Assembly: GCF_027409185.1 (NCBI RefSeq)
Contig: NC_084478.1
Span: forward strand, 80,025,624 to 80,089,623
Length of the DNA: 64,000 nucleotides
Direction of reading: 5' to 3'
DNA from: Cynocephalus volans
Taxonomy: Eukaryota; Chordata; Mammalia; Dermoptera; Cynocephalidae
Shown here: in pieces, positions 45,061 through 57,300 of the stretch
Layout: every line of letters starts with the position of its first letter
How positions within the stretch are numbered: the first letter of the stretch is position 1
The notes under the pieces: model-generated
Databases searched by the model: none
What the model was told of the DNA's origin: nothing
What the model saw: only the letters and a program-made list of their open reading frames with translations
Program-made: the position numbers and the translations under genes

Positions 45061-45149
45061 AGTCAGGTGGGAAGAAACCTAGGAACATTGTGGGCCTTTA
45101 ATTAAGAGTAATGGTTTATTTATGGTGAGGAGTGGTAACGATCCTCCAT

Positions 45150-46010
45150 TAGCAGCAATAGATACTGATTCTAGAACGACCAAAATTAAATGTGTGGGGA
45201 AACTTAAAAACCTGACAGTGGTGTCATTACAACTAAACGTACCAGAAAATGCAATTACAACTATGAAATACCATTTTCACCGAATAATTTTTTTAATTAT
45301 CAGTTGTTTACATTTTACCATTTTTGTGGCAATGAAATCTTTTGTGGAGAAACAGGAATTTCCCCACTTTTGGTGGGGAAACAAATTTTCATTTGTTAGT
45401 GGAAGCCTAAACTGCACTCTTTAAGAAAGTAATTTAGCCATACCTATCAAAATGTAAAATGCACACACCCTTTGACCCAGCAATTCCTTTCCTCAAAATC
45501 TATCCTACAGAAATACTTATACACAGGAGCAAAGTTATATGTAGAATTATTTATAATAGTGAATGATCAGAAACAACTTTCCATCAACAGATGAATCATT
45601 AAATTGTGATACAATCACACTATGAAATGCTATGCAGCCATTTTTTAAAATGAGGTAAATTTCCATGTATTAATGCAAGGGGAAGTCCACAATACACTGC
45701 AAAGCGAAAAAATTAAGTTGCAAAACAGTACATATAACATCCCATTTTGTTTTAAAAAACTATATATACAAGTGGGGGGTACTCATACATGTATATATGT
45801 ATTAAAAATACAGATATATACACATGCACATAGAAAAAGGTCTGGGAAGACACCCTAATTAAAAGTTATTCTTAGAGAATGGGAGTAGGGAGAGGTACTA
45901 AGGGGAAATCTTTCACTTTTTACTTTACACATTTATGTTTTGTTAGAATTTTGTCAACTAACATTAATTACTTTTGAATTTTTATCACAATAAAACGTTT
46001 TAACGAAATA
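45150..46010 (+). mobile_element. Old L1 3' region
   Basis: CACCCTTTGACCCAGCAATT, ATCCTACAGAAATACTTATA and CACTATGAAATGCTATGCAG are ordered L1 ORF2/3' motifs. The element ends in a diverged tail with CACAATAAAACG. Confidence 0.7.
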
Positions 46011-46374
46011 GGCACTTTTGTAATCAGAACAATCAGCAGCAGTGCTGTAATCTATATATTTTAAGTGAGAATAACTCCATATAGGTATCGGGTGACTAAT
46101 TTATTTAAAGTTTTCAGCTAGAAGACCTAAGATAAAATTAGGGAAAATCAACACTGAGTTTCAATGAGGTACTCATGACTTAATACAACAGGATGTGGGC
46201 AAACAAAATATAATCAGGATAAGTGAAGAGTCCCTAATTTCTGGAGGAGAAAACTAACTACAATAAACTCCATCATACTCAGTAAAAATTGTGCTTTCAC
46301 CTTTTTGGTGGCATAATCTCCAGGGTTTACTCAACTCCTTGGCAAAGGTGGGGAATCATAAAAATTAGAGCTTT

Positions 46375-46530
46375 AAGATACCTCACAGATCATTTAGTCA
46401 AATCCCCTCATTTTATAGTTGAGAAAACAGGCCCAAAGTGGTGAAGCAATTTGCCTAAGGTCCTATAGTCTGTTATAGCCAGCTCTAGAAGTCAGGTTTT
46501 TATTCCAGGTCTAGAACTTCTTTTCAGATC
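46375..46530 (+). mobile_element. MIR fragment
   Basis: TCCCCTCATTTTATAGTTGA, GAAAACAGGCCCAAAGTGGT and GCAATTTGCCTAAGGTCC follow the MIR order. Confidence 0.7.
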
Positions 46531-47653
46531 TTCATGAGTCTTCAGTATGATGACACGAAATATTTTTAAGTCTATGAATATTAAATACTCCTATGTTTAA
46601 ATTTTAAAACAAAAATGCATAACAAAATTAAAATGTGCCTCCACTAGCACAGATGATGAACAGTTGACTGTATCTAGTCAAAACACATTATTGGTATAAT
46701 AATGTAACACTTTCTTGAAAAATAATATGTAAAATTTCTGTGACTCTAACTATATTTTACCATTTACTTAGGAAGTACTGTTTTATTTTGTTTTCTAACT
46801 GATCTTCAATTGGCTGTGCTTCTTAACCCTTTATCTTCAGTTTCTCTATGTCAAGTAGTTGATCTATGTATAAACACTTAAAATCACCACAGAAAGCCTG
46901 CAGTGATTTAAAGAATCCTTTTGTGATGTTGATAATTACCCCCAGTTTGTCTGTTTCGTAAGAAATGAGCTCTCTGTTCTTAAAAGCATAGATAGATAGA
47001 CAGATAGATGAATGGATAGAGGGGACAGAGGAGACAGAGAAAAGAAATAAAATTAAAATAGGGAACATTTTTTTTTTGTACAAGGCAAAAAAAAAAAGAT
47101 AAGAGGAATGAGGGGTGGTTGTTGTCAGGAAGGGAGTGGCAGAGAACCACAAGCTAAATTAGTCATACAGTTTATATTTTAAAAGTAAACTTGAATACTA
47201 TGATGTATAAATGGAATAACAACAACGTAACCTTCAGGCTATTATTAAAGTGGTGTCCAGTTTTAGAATCTACAACTTAGGGACATGTGGGGACCTTGGA
47301 GAGATTTCAGAATAATAAAGATAAAAGGGTTAAAAATGAGCCAAGTGAGGAAAAATCAGAACTCCTAGTGTGTCTAAGAAGAGAGTATCAGAGGTGACTC
47401 AACAGTCCTCAAGAATATGAAAAAATATCGATTTCAGTGAGTGGCTGGTTTGAATTTCTACAGCAGAAAGTAATTTTACTTAAATTATTATAGCATATAT
47501 TTCAACAGAGAAGTGTCGCGCCTAGGATATCTATCAAACAAAAACTCCAGAGAAGCCTGAATGTTGTCCACCTCTCCCACCCTTACTAGCTCAACTCCTC
47601 ATCTCAAAGAATGGGTCAGAGGGTAGATAAGACATCTTTGGAATGTGAAGGTT
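46531..47653. other. Non-coding stretch without a recognised element
   Basis: AT-rich with a GATA-like simple patch near 46988-47020. No gene or confident repeat recognised. Confidence 0.45.
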
Positions 47654-47659
47654 TAGACT

Positions 47660-47792
47660 TCTCTAAGCCATACCACTCTGAACATGCCCAATCTCATCTG
47701 ATCTTGGAAGCAGAGTTGGGCTAGTTTAGTACTTGGATGGGAAACCGCCTGGGAATACTAGGTGCTGCAGGATTAAACAAAAAAATAAAATA
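47660..47792 (+). pseudogene. 5S rRNA retropseudogene
   Basis: GCCATACCACTCTGAACATG, GATCTTGGAAGCAGAGTTGG and TAGTACTTGGATGGGAAACC, then CGCCTGGGAATACTAGGTGC, match full-length mammalian 5S rRNA with about 15% differences, many at former CpG sites. An A-rich tail (47776-47792) follows. TAGACTTCT occurs at 47654-47662 and 47793-47801, so it is an L1-mobilised copy. The internal promoter region is mutated and function is unlikely. Confidence 0.9.
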
Positions 47793-48130
47793 TAGACTTC
47801 TTTTGGGTCTAGCTATGTTCACAAATCTTTTAGCTTCTGTCCCTCAGGCCCCAGTGTAAGGGTGAGCCCTTTCTGTGCTATGGATAAAGGGGATTAATTA
47901 GTAGTAAATACCCAGATACACGTGTAAACTTGAATTCCTTAAAAAGTATGTTTCTCCTCAACGTGGATGGGTAGGAGGGCTTGGATTCAGGGTTCTTGCA
48001 GAATTCAGTTACTGTGCTAAAATGGCCAATTTAACACCAAAGAGAGGGAATTTACCTGGCCTGATATTAGAAAAGAAAAGAAAAGAAAAAAAAAAAAAAA
48101 GACTGAACAACTAACCAGATGTGCCTGAAC

Positions 48131-48303
48131 TTTTTTTTTTTTTTTTTTTTAAGATGACCGGTAAGGGGATCTTAACCCTTGACTTGGTGTTGTCAGCACT
48201 ACGCTCTCCCAAGTGAACTAACCGGCCATCCCTATATAGGGATCTGAACCTGTGGCCTTGGTTTTATTAGCACCACACTCTCCCAAGTGAGCCACAGGCC
48301 GGC
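48131..48303 (-). mobile_element. tRNA-Ile-derived SINE dimer
   Basis: T tail, then the complement of both units (ATGACCGGTAAGGGGATCTT to GAGCCACAGGCCGGC). TGTGCCTGAACTTTTT is duplicated at 48120 and 48304. Confidence 0.92.
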
Positions 48304-48454
48304 TGTGCCTGAACTTTTTATCTCACTTTTGTCTCTAGCATTTTCTTGTCTTGTACAGACATCTCTTGAACTGAAGTCTAAGGTCTATGAAGAAAGAGAA
48401 TAAAATATACAGTAATCATATTTTACTTGTACCACGACCACCCCACCCTACCGT

Positions 48455-48530
48455 ACTCCCAGCCCAGCTTTTAGCATAGGGCTGGACACACAGAAGACTA
48501 CTAATTAGCACTTGTTAAATGAATGTCATC
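48455..48530 (+). mobile_element. L2/MIR-type 3' end fragment
   Basis: AGCTTTTAGCATAGGGCTGG, ACACACAGAAGACTAC and TGTTAAATGAATG follow the shared L2/MIR 3' end. Confidence 0.5.
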
Positions 48531-50499
48531 TTTCCAAAATTTTAATACTTTATTTTATAGTTGCTTTTTCTAGTTATTCTCCAGTTCATTTTCTAACACT
48601 GCTGCCTATGAAGGTTGCATCTCTCTCTCTCTCTACTCTTCCTTTATCTCACAGAAATACCTGTTCTTCCCTATCCCCTCAGACATCTTTAGTCATCTCA
48701 TTCCCGAACTGCCAAAAACCTCTTAACTTCTTCAATTCAGCCGCCACTCTTCTACTTAGAACCAAACACCACTGTTAAGTCACGTCAATTTCCTCGTGTT
48801 TTGGACACATCACTTTCTATACCTTCTTTCCATGCTGAACTATGTCAAAACTAGCTTTGACTTTCCAAATGACAAGATTCCTACCTCCCCTCATTCCAAC
48901 CTTTCCCAAAACCCACTCTGTAAACCATTTTAGAACATATTGATGAGATGAAAATATCCACCCATCAAAAGTTCTCAGAGTTCATTCACCTACCTTTCTG
49001 CCTATACCAAATCCACTTAGAAAAACAAAAAAAAGTGTCTCAATTGAGGTAAAAAGCCTATGAAAGAAACAGTGTTTGTTGGTGGTGTGTGGGTGGGTCA
49101 GAGGATGAGTGCATGTGTGTGTGTTTATGTGCACATATTACATATGTATAAACACACATATAAATACTATATTTATATCATAAATATATTTGCCCCAAAT
49201 TAGCACAAACCCACAAGCTTAAAAACCAAATTTGCTAAATCTGACCCAAACCCCAGGTACTGAGCCAATGGCTACTTCCTGCAAACAGATGTGTTACCTC
49301 TGTGACAAAGTCAGCTGTGAGTTGCAAGGAGGATAGGTAAATATCACTATAGGCAGTTATGATTTTGCTTTTTTTAACTTAAATGTATAACTTACTTATC
49401 ACCTCAGAATATTGGCCATGTTGCAGGATTTCTGCACAATACTCAGCATATTCTAGACACTGAAAAATACTAAATTTACAACTTAAGCAGGAAAACAGAG
49501 GCTTGCTTCACAGTGGTTTAATATGAACAGAGTTGAATATGACATTGTGTGACAGAAGAGTGAACAGTTTGCTGAATAAAAGCCCCGAGTCAGGATATAT
49601 ACACATCAGAAATGGGGCTTCAGGCTCTCAGCACTTGTGCACAATGAAAGAAGGAATCTTTTTTTAAAAAAGTCTGTAACAGAGGATACAAATCAAAAAG
49701 GTAGCAATAACACCAACGTTGGCGAGGTGGGAAAGGGAGCAGAGCCTCTCACTAGGGGCTGCTCAGCCCCTGGCACAGGCTCGGCAATTGGAGAGCTGTC
49801 TCAGGAAACTTCAATATTTAGATGGGCTCCAAATCCTATGTCAAAATCCAATCCTAATCTCTGATCAGGGTCATGTCAGAATCAACAATCCTTTTCCCCA
49901 AGGCCCTGTATAGAAAACTCCAATCCCTCCATGATAGGGAGTCTAAGCAGAGAGCCCCTACCTTTCACCTGGAATCAGAATTAAGTGGCTCTCATCTCAC
50001 CACTTGGGACAGACATCAGGCCCTAGCAAACAAACCATTACCTCTCAGACAGAAGCCCAAGATAGGTGCCACCCTCAAGAAGCTGCTCCAGATTCTAAGA
50101 TTTAGAAAATCCATGCCCAACTGCTATCTCTAGTTCAACTTCTGGGGACAATACTGGAGTTCTATGGGAAACAAGTGCAGGCAGTTCAATAACTTTGTGA
50201 CCAAGCTGGAAAGGGCAGTGATAGCTCTTGCCCCTGAGCCCCCCTCAAACAGTTCAAAGTACTTAGGAGAAGTCAGAGACAATATGGTTTGTTTGTGTGC
50301 TTCTGCCACGTGGCAGCACTAAATGGGATGGGGGAAAGGGAGAATGGAAAGAAGAGTGGTGAGGCCCTTCCCTACCACCAGGACGAACCTAGAACATGAT
50401 CCACTCCCACCCTTCAGGGAGTTACTTGGCAGTAGTGAGTTACCCCCGCCCCTCAAGCCACCAAACCTGCAAAGCTAACCCATAAAGTAGCTTGGGGAG
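48531..50499. other. Non-coding stretch downstream of SNX12
   Basis: No gene recognised. The interval includes (TG)n/(TA)-like patches near 49080-49190. Two minus-strand poly(A)-signal candidates for SNX12 are present, ATTAAA at about 49516-49521 and AATAAA at about 48546-48551; neither can be confirmed from sequence. Confidence 0.45.
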
Positions 50500-51268
50500 G
50501 GAGAGCTGCTGGCCCATACTGACTTACTGACTCACCTGCTGGTGAGCAAAAATAAGAAGCCAGAGTGGGGAGTCAAAAAGGGAGAGGGGCCAAGCAATAG
50601 GAGCTCTCCTGCTACCCTGTGGTTTTCTTCTGACTCTGAAGCAGCCATGATGATGGGCCCAGAAAACCCAAACACCTTGCTCCACACAACAGACTGCTTG
50701 GACTCTAGGAGGATTACTGCCATGAAAAGCAACAAGGGAGAGAGAAAGGAACAAACAAAAATAACTGTTGAGAAAATTGGGAGCAGGCCTAGAGAACAGG
50801 GAGAGCTTTTGGATCTCTACCACCTTCCCAAAAAGGAAAAAGTTCATGCATGTAGGAAAGGCAGGATTTTCCTCTGCTCAGTGTTCCTGGTTAACCCTAA
50901 GAGTAAGAAAACTCCCCTGGACTTGTAGCATCAGTATGTATCCAAGTGCCTCACCAGCACAAGCTCCCCCTCCCCACAAGGTTAGCCTTCGGGCATGGGT
51001 AAATGCCCAAGAAACTGCCTTCTAGTCCAGTCCCCCCACCCACCCCCAAGCAAAGGGCATCTGCCTGTGGTTTCCCACCTCTCCTCAGAGAAAAGGATCC
51101 TAGCAGAGTACCCACACGGTGCAGTCAGGTACCAAGGAGCACAATGCCAGATAGTCTATCAGGCTAGGGGATGGGCAGCCAACTTCAGATCAAAGAGAGA
51201 GAAAGGCTTAGTGTAAAAACCAATGTCATTTCAGCAGGAAAGTAGAGGGCAAGTGGTGAGAGGGGCTC
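50500..51268 (-). other. SNX12: SNX12 3'UTR (5' part; end unknown)
   Basis: Sequence directly following the SNX12 stop codon on the minus strand, without a recognisable repeat. It is presumed transcribed 3'UTR because the last coding exon opens into it. The 3' limit is not visible. Confidence 0.5.
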
Positions 51269-51371
51269 CTACTGGCGCACCTTCCCGGGGACGTAGTTCC
51301 TGTCAATTGCCTCCTCTTGCAGGAACATGTGTAGGCAGCGTTCATTCTGAGCCAGTGGGTGCCCAGCAATT
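51269..51371 (-). CDS. SNX12: SNX12 coding exon 4
   Basis: 103 bp completing the split lysine codon and residues 130-162 (IAGHPLAQNERCLHMFLQEE, then the end VPGKVRQ), with TAG at 51271-51269. Acceptor TTATAG. Confidence 0.97.
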
Positions 51372-54300
51372 CTATAAAGAGACCAAGATGGTTATCAGTA
51401 GTATTTGGAAATCAGAAAATTAGCAGACGGATGGGGGTTTGGACAGGAAGAAAGGGTAAGATCAGCCCTAAGGTTTGAGCCAGTGGAGGACAGCAGTAGG
51501 GCACCACCTCAACCCTAATATCATAGAGGGGAAGGGGGACAGAGGAGCAAGCTAGGGAAATCCCTAGATACAACCAACATGCAGTGCTTTCACAGGCCCT
51601 GAAGTACAGGATTAGAATTCTGCTCAAAGGAATGGAGTTTTACTGTCCAGTCAGCCCACCACAAAATTGGCACCACATCATAGTAACCATTACAAAAGAT
51701 GAGGTAGACAAACAAATAGAAAGACCATGATGGCAAAAGTAGCAAGCAGAGCCCCCAGGAACATGGCTTACTTGTTAATAAACTGTTCGAGGCCCTGCCT
51801 CCTTTCCTCAATGAAAGACTCCTCAAAGATCCCTTCATCTCCTCGAAAAGGGAGCTGCCGTTTCAAGGCTTTCCCAGGCAGTGGTGGTACTACAATCTGC
51901 AGGCAGATGCAAAATATCAGCCACACGGGAGAGGGACAGGAAGAGAATGAGATGGTAAAGCACTGTATACCTCATTTCTTATTAGGTATAGGGTCCATCC
52001 TGTCCACAACCAGCAACTTGCAAGAGCTAAAACAATAAAAAGTCAGGATGGCTCAGGTCAATAACTGATCCAACTCTGTTTTTGTGAGAGGACAGGTTTA
52101 CCATCTCAAAAGAAAGTAAATAAATTCCAAATAATCCTCACTTTCCTTAACAATCCACTACCATCCAAGAATTTAGGTAGGCCTTTCCTGGGCTGAGCCC
52201 GTGGCTCACTCGGAAGAGTGTGGCGCTGGGAGCGCCGAGGCCGCGGGTTCGGATCCCATATAGGGATGGCCGGTTTGCTCACTGGGTGAGCGTGGTGCTG
52301 ACAACACCAAGTCAAGGGTTAAGATCCCCTTACCGGTCATCTTTTTTTTAAAAAAAAAAAAAAAAAAAAATAGGTAGGCCTTTCCTGACACTATACTTTC
52401 CATTTTTAGCACCTGTAGGAGCTAAGTTGTATGACTTTACTAGCCACTAAGTAAAGCAAATTTTTAAAAAAATTTGTCCTGGATTTACCACTTTCAAGTT
52501 TCAAAGGGTATCCCCGAGATCCAACATATTTCAATTTGGTAGATAAGAGTGTGTTCACCCTCTCCATTCCCTTCAAGATTTTATAGACTGTGATCTTATG
52601 CCCTCTCAGCCTATGTAGATCTCCTCCTCCAAGGGTGCTACACAGGGAATGGGGTCATCCATACCTTACTATCTCGCTCCAGCTCATTTTTCAGCCACTC
52701 AAAGTCACTGTAGCGCCGTCGTACACAGGACTCCTTTAGCTTGAAGATAGGTAGATTTGTCTACAGAGAAGGAAGAATGAAAGAAGAGTGATGGTAACCA
52801 ATGTTCAACCTGTGGTGGCTACCTATCAGAACCATTTGGACAGGTCTCAGTGAAGATATAGTTCCTATGGACCATGCTCCCATAACCCTTTTAAAACACC
52901 ATCAGGTGAATACCAACCCTTACCACAACCAACCTTGTCACAGTCGGTGATCACAAGTCTTTTGCTGCTTAGAATTTATACTACAAATAGACTTGTAGTT
53001 GTATGTAAACAAGTATATACAAGAGTTTTCACTGCATTTTATTATTTGCAATAATAATAAATGTCCATCAACAGGCAATGAGTTAAATAAACTTTGCTAT
53101 ACCTGTACAGTGGAATATTACACAACTATGAAAAGAATGTGAAAGATCTGTATGTGCCAGTATGGGAAGATATTAAGTGGCAAAATCAAGGTAACAAACA
53201 GTATATATAGAGAGAGCTTGCCTCTATTTGTGTTTTAAAAGGGGATAGATGTGTGTATATATTTATAATAATAAATAAAATATTTATGAAAATATATAAG
53301 TAATAGTGATTGACTTTGGAGAGTAAGACTAGACAACTGTAATGGGTAGCAGAGTCACATTTTTCATTGTACAATTTGAATTTATCATGTGCACATATTA
53401 CGTTTTCCATTAAAATGTGAACTTAAGTTCCCTGTAAAGAAGAGATAAGCACCTCTAAGGTATGCCTTCCTCTGCTTTTCCTATCTAAATTTTCTCTGTT
53501 CTGCAAGTCCCAGCTCCAGTCTCACTTCATCCAGGAAATCTTTCCCGACAACATCAGCTAGATTTGTTGGTCTCCTTCCCCTCTGAACTCCTCTGACATT
53601 TATACTTTAGTATTGCCTGACACACTACTGTTTTATGTGTCATGTTTGTCTTGTCTACCTAACTAAACTATAACCTCATTAAGATCAGGAACCATGACTA
53701 CTTCAGCATCTCCCAAAATGCAGAATATGCAAATTATTCAATAAATACTCAACTAATAGAAACCCAATGTATCTGTTTATCCTCTCCTTATCTAGAAAAT
53801 GCAGGATCCCCATACCAGCCAGCTGTCAAAAAAACCAAAAAACAAAAAACAGAAAATGCAGAATAGCCATTACATAAATTACATAAGTTGGCTTACAATA
53901 GCTTGCTCCCTGATATAAATCAGCTTATTCCCAAATCTTAAACATTGAGAAGATTCCAAAGGCTCTAGTGGCAACATGAACCCCCTGACAAACAAAAAAC
54001 CCTGATCTTCGCTCTTGTCTACAAGTTCTAAATAGAAATGGCCAACTACATGTATTAATACTGACCATGCTTCCCCCAGCCAATTCAGATCAGTGGATGG
54101 GTAATAAAAGGAACTAGTTTTCTCCTTTCTCTACAACTGCCTCTTAGCAGGAAAAGAACACCTTGGAGCTCTGCTAAAGATTCACACAGTCCTCACTACA
54201 TCATGCTTTGTAGTCCTCAAGTCTGGAAATTGTCTTTTCAGGATCCAGTTCTGGTATAGGTTGTCAAAAGCCAAATAGCTGGCCAATTTACATTAGTGAG

Positions 54301-57300
54301 AACTTTATTCAGGATCATCAAGGTCCAAAGAATGTCAATGGGTTGAAATGGAGTGAGATACGTGTAAAGTAATATTTTATTACCTAAACCATTGCATACA
54401 TGTATTGAAATATCACACTGTATTCCATAAATATGTGCAATTACTTTGCATCAGTTAAAAATAAATGAATAAATAAAAAATGTTTTAAAAGAATAAGAAA
54501 CTGGTAATTGGTTTTGTTGGAAAGGGGAACCTCTGGAGGGCAGAGGAGGGAGGGAGACAGTTTTTACATTATACGTTTTTGTATCTTTTAAATTTTGTAC
54601 CATGAGCATGTATTAACTATGCAAAATAAACCATTATAGAAAAAATTATCAGAATCCTGCAAGAAAAAAAAAACCCTTCAGTATCATATGATTCTAGTTT
54701 TCCGCCAAAGTTTATTACATAAACTGTGATCCACAAACAGTAGATCCTTTACTAATAGGATTTCACAGAAGCCAACAAAGGATCAAATAAAAGAAAAAAA
54801 ATGCTGAGTAGATTCTTCCAAGACACAGCCAAACCACCCATTGCCATTTTGTGGACTTCCTCCTTTTACTCACAAAAATGTATTCCTTCCCTACTCCCAC
54901 AGGATGGTGACAATAATGGCCTTTCATCTCAGTACCTAGCCATCTAAGGAAGGGGCTAATACATACTAGGATAGTCTCCTGGCTCCAACATACAAATCAT
55001 ATGAGGAAGCCAGGATTGTGTAGTACAGGATATTGAGAGTCCTTTGGCTCTGATCAACACAAAGTCAAGGGAAAGGAGAGAAAGAAGCAAAGTTCAAGTC
55101 TACAGGACAACTGACATTTGAAAAGCTCCAAATATATCATGTGAGGTCACCATGACACCTCTCCAGACTCCCCATTTGGGGGGGGGGGGCAGATTCCTTC
55201 CTGAGCAAAATAAAACAGAACAGCTTCAGAAATATTTAGCTGTTACACAAAGAAAAAAAGTGCCATCTGCTTCTACCATACAGAATACCTAACTACCAAA
55301 GCCCATTCATTCTCTGAGTTTCATGGTCCCTATAATGTATACCCTGATCAATCACTTAAAATAGCAATTTAAAACCAAATGATTTTACCAATTTTTCCCC
55401 AAAACAGAGTTCAATAAAAATATTAAAAGCATACCCAACCATACAAATTAACACAAACAATACAAATCAACTCAAACCCACAGAAGTAGGAACCACCATC
55501 AACTCTTTCATCATTATACAATTAGAAATTGTGGAAGGGACTGATGAAAAGCTTAGTGGGTAGAAAAATTTTGCACAGTAAAGTTTTGTAACTTAGCCTT
55601 GCCAAAGAGACTAAAGTGTAGTTGAAAAGAGTATGGGCTTTGGAGTCAGACAGACCTGGGTTCAAATCCCAGCCCTGTCAATTATAGTTATGTGTACTTG
55701 GGCAATTGCATTCCTCCTCAGTTTTCTATTTGTAACATGGGGTTTTTGAAAGGATTAAGATAGAAACTAAAGGGCCGCCCCGTGGCTCACTCGGGAGAGT
55801 GCGGCGCTGGGAGCACTGAGGCTGCGGGTTCCGATCCTATATAGGGATGGCCGGTGTGCTCACTGGCTGAGCGTGGTGCCGGCGGGCGGCGGCCCCAAGC
55901 CAAGGGTTACGATCCCCTTACCGGTCACAAAAAAAAAAAAAAAAAAAAAAGATAGAAACTAAAACCTAGTCAGTGCCTGGCACATAGTAGGCACTAGATG
56001 AAAATAGTTCCTGTTGGTATTAGAATACCTGAGGTAGAGAACTATTTCGTTCATAATTCCTAAGGCTCTTGGGTAATGCATCAAGACAATGTCTCCAAAA
56101 CCCCACAGCAGAGAGCCCTTACACTGAACAAGTTATGCCCAGGCTCCCTCAGAATTAAGTTCTCCACCACCAACAGTTCCCTGCTTTTATCAATTTTGAA
56201 GAACCTAAATTCCATTCTTCCCCAAAGAGATGATTTCAAATAGTTCTTATATAGACAAGTGTTTCTCATGTTTTGCTATTAACTTTTCTTTCTTCAGTTT
56301 GGACTCTGCCAAACTTGGAATTTGGAGATAATTTCTCAATTAGATTTCAGAATCCAGGTAGGAGATCACACTTTTTCGTTCAATTCATCCACTCAAATAT
56401 GAAAACACATACACTCTTTTAGGTCTTCAATGCTGTTTGAGCAGGATGCTGTCCACAGAGAATATCCTGGCCCTCTAGTCTGAGAAAAAAAAAAAGTAAG
56501 AAAAAATAGAAAATGGTTCTCAAACTTTTTCACCTATAACCACTTTGACTAGGCAAAAGAATCTACAAACCATGTACTCTGTCTACACATTCCATCCTTG
56601 CATTGTAGACTAAGGAGTAGAGAATAAAGTCCTCTGTACTGCATACTGGAAGAAGTCATTCCTGGGGCAGTCCTGAAATATCATGTATTAAAGTAACTAC
56701 AGACCAGGATTGGAATCCAAAAGGTTAATCTAGGACAGAAAGGGCAAATAACCATTCATATACAGAGAACCCAAATAAGAGACAATAAATATTGAAGTAA
56801 ACATTCTGAATACTTCAAATCTAAAGGATCAGTTTAGGATGATAGCAGCAGCAACCGACAATCCACCAATCCCAGTGCAAGGCCAGGTTTCATGGTGAGA
56901 CACAGCATGTGGTACCTGAGAAATCTTAGCATAAAGATTCTCTCCTTCAGATGCTAATCCTACACAAATCAGGGAAGGACTCAGTCTCAAGGAGACTCCA
57001 TTTCTTACATCCGCTCCCACAAGACAGTGGTCTCCCTTTACCAGAGTCTATCTTCCCTTTAATCCAAGGTTTTGCTTAACTCCTTCATCCTAGGGAATTC
57101 TTCCATTAGAAAGAAGCCCAGCCTTCCTGCCCTCCCTCTTCAGACTGATTTCCCACAACCTAGTTTAGTTATGGGACCCAGAGATATTTCGCCTTGGCTT
57201 TCCATCCCCCAGCCCTCTCCCATGCTCCCTTCCTTCCTTCTGTCGCCAGTCATGATTCCTATCACCTTGAATCCCTCACTCTAATCTTCTTCCATCCTCC

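Noticed and set aside
50542-50928. 128-codon plus-strand open frame
   Set aside because: It is antisense to the presumed SNX12 3'UTR, has low-complexity composition, no domain and no splice context.
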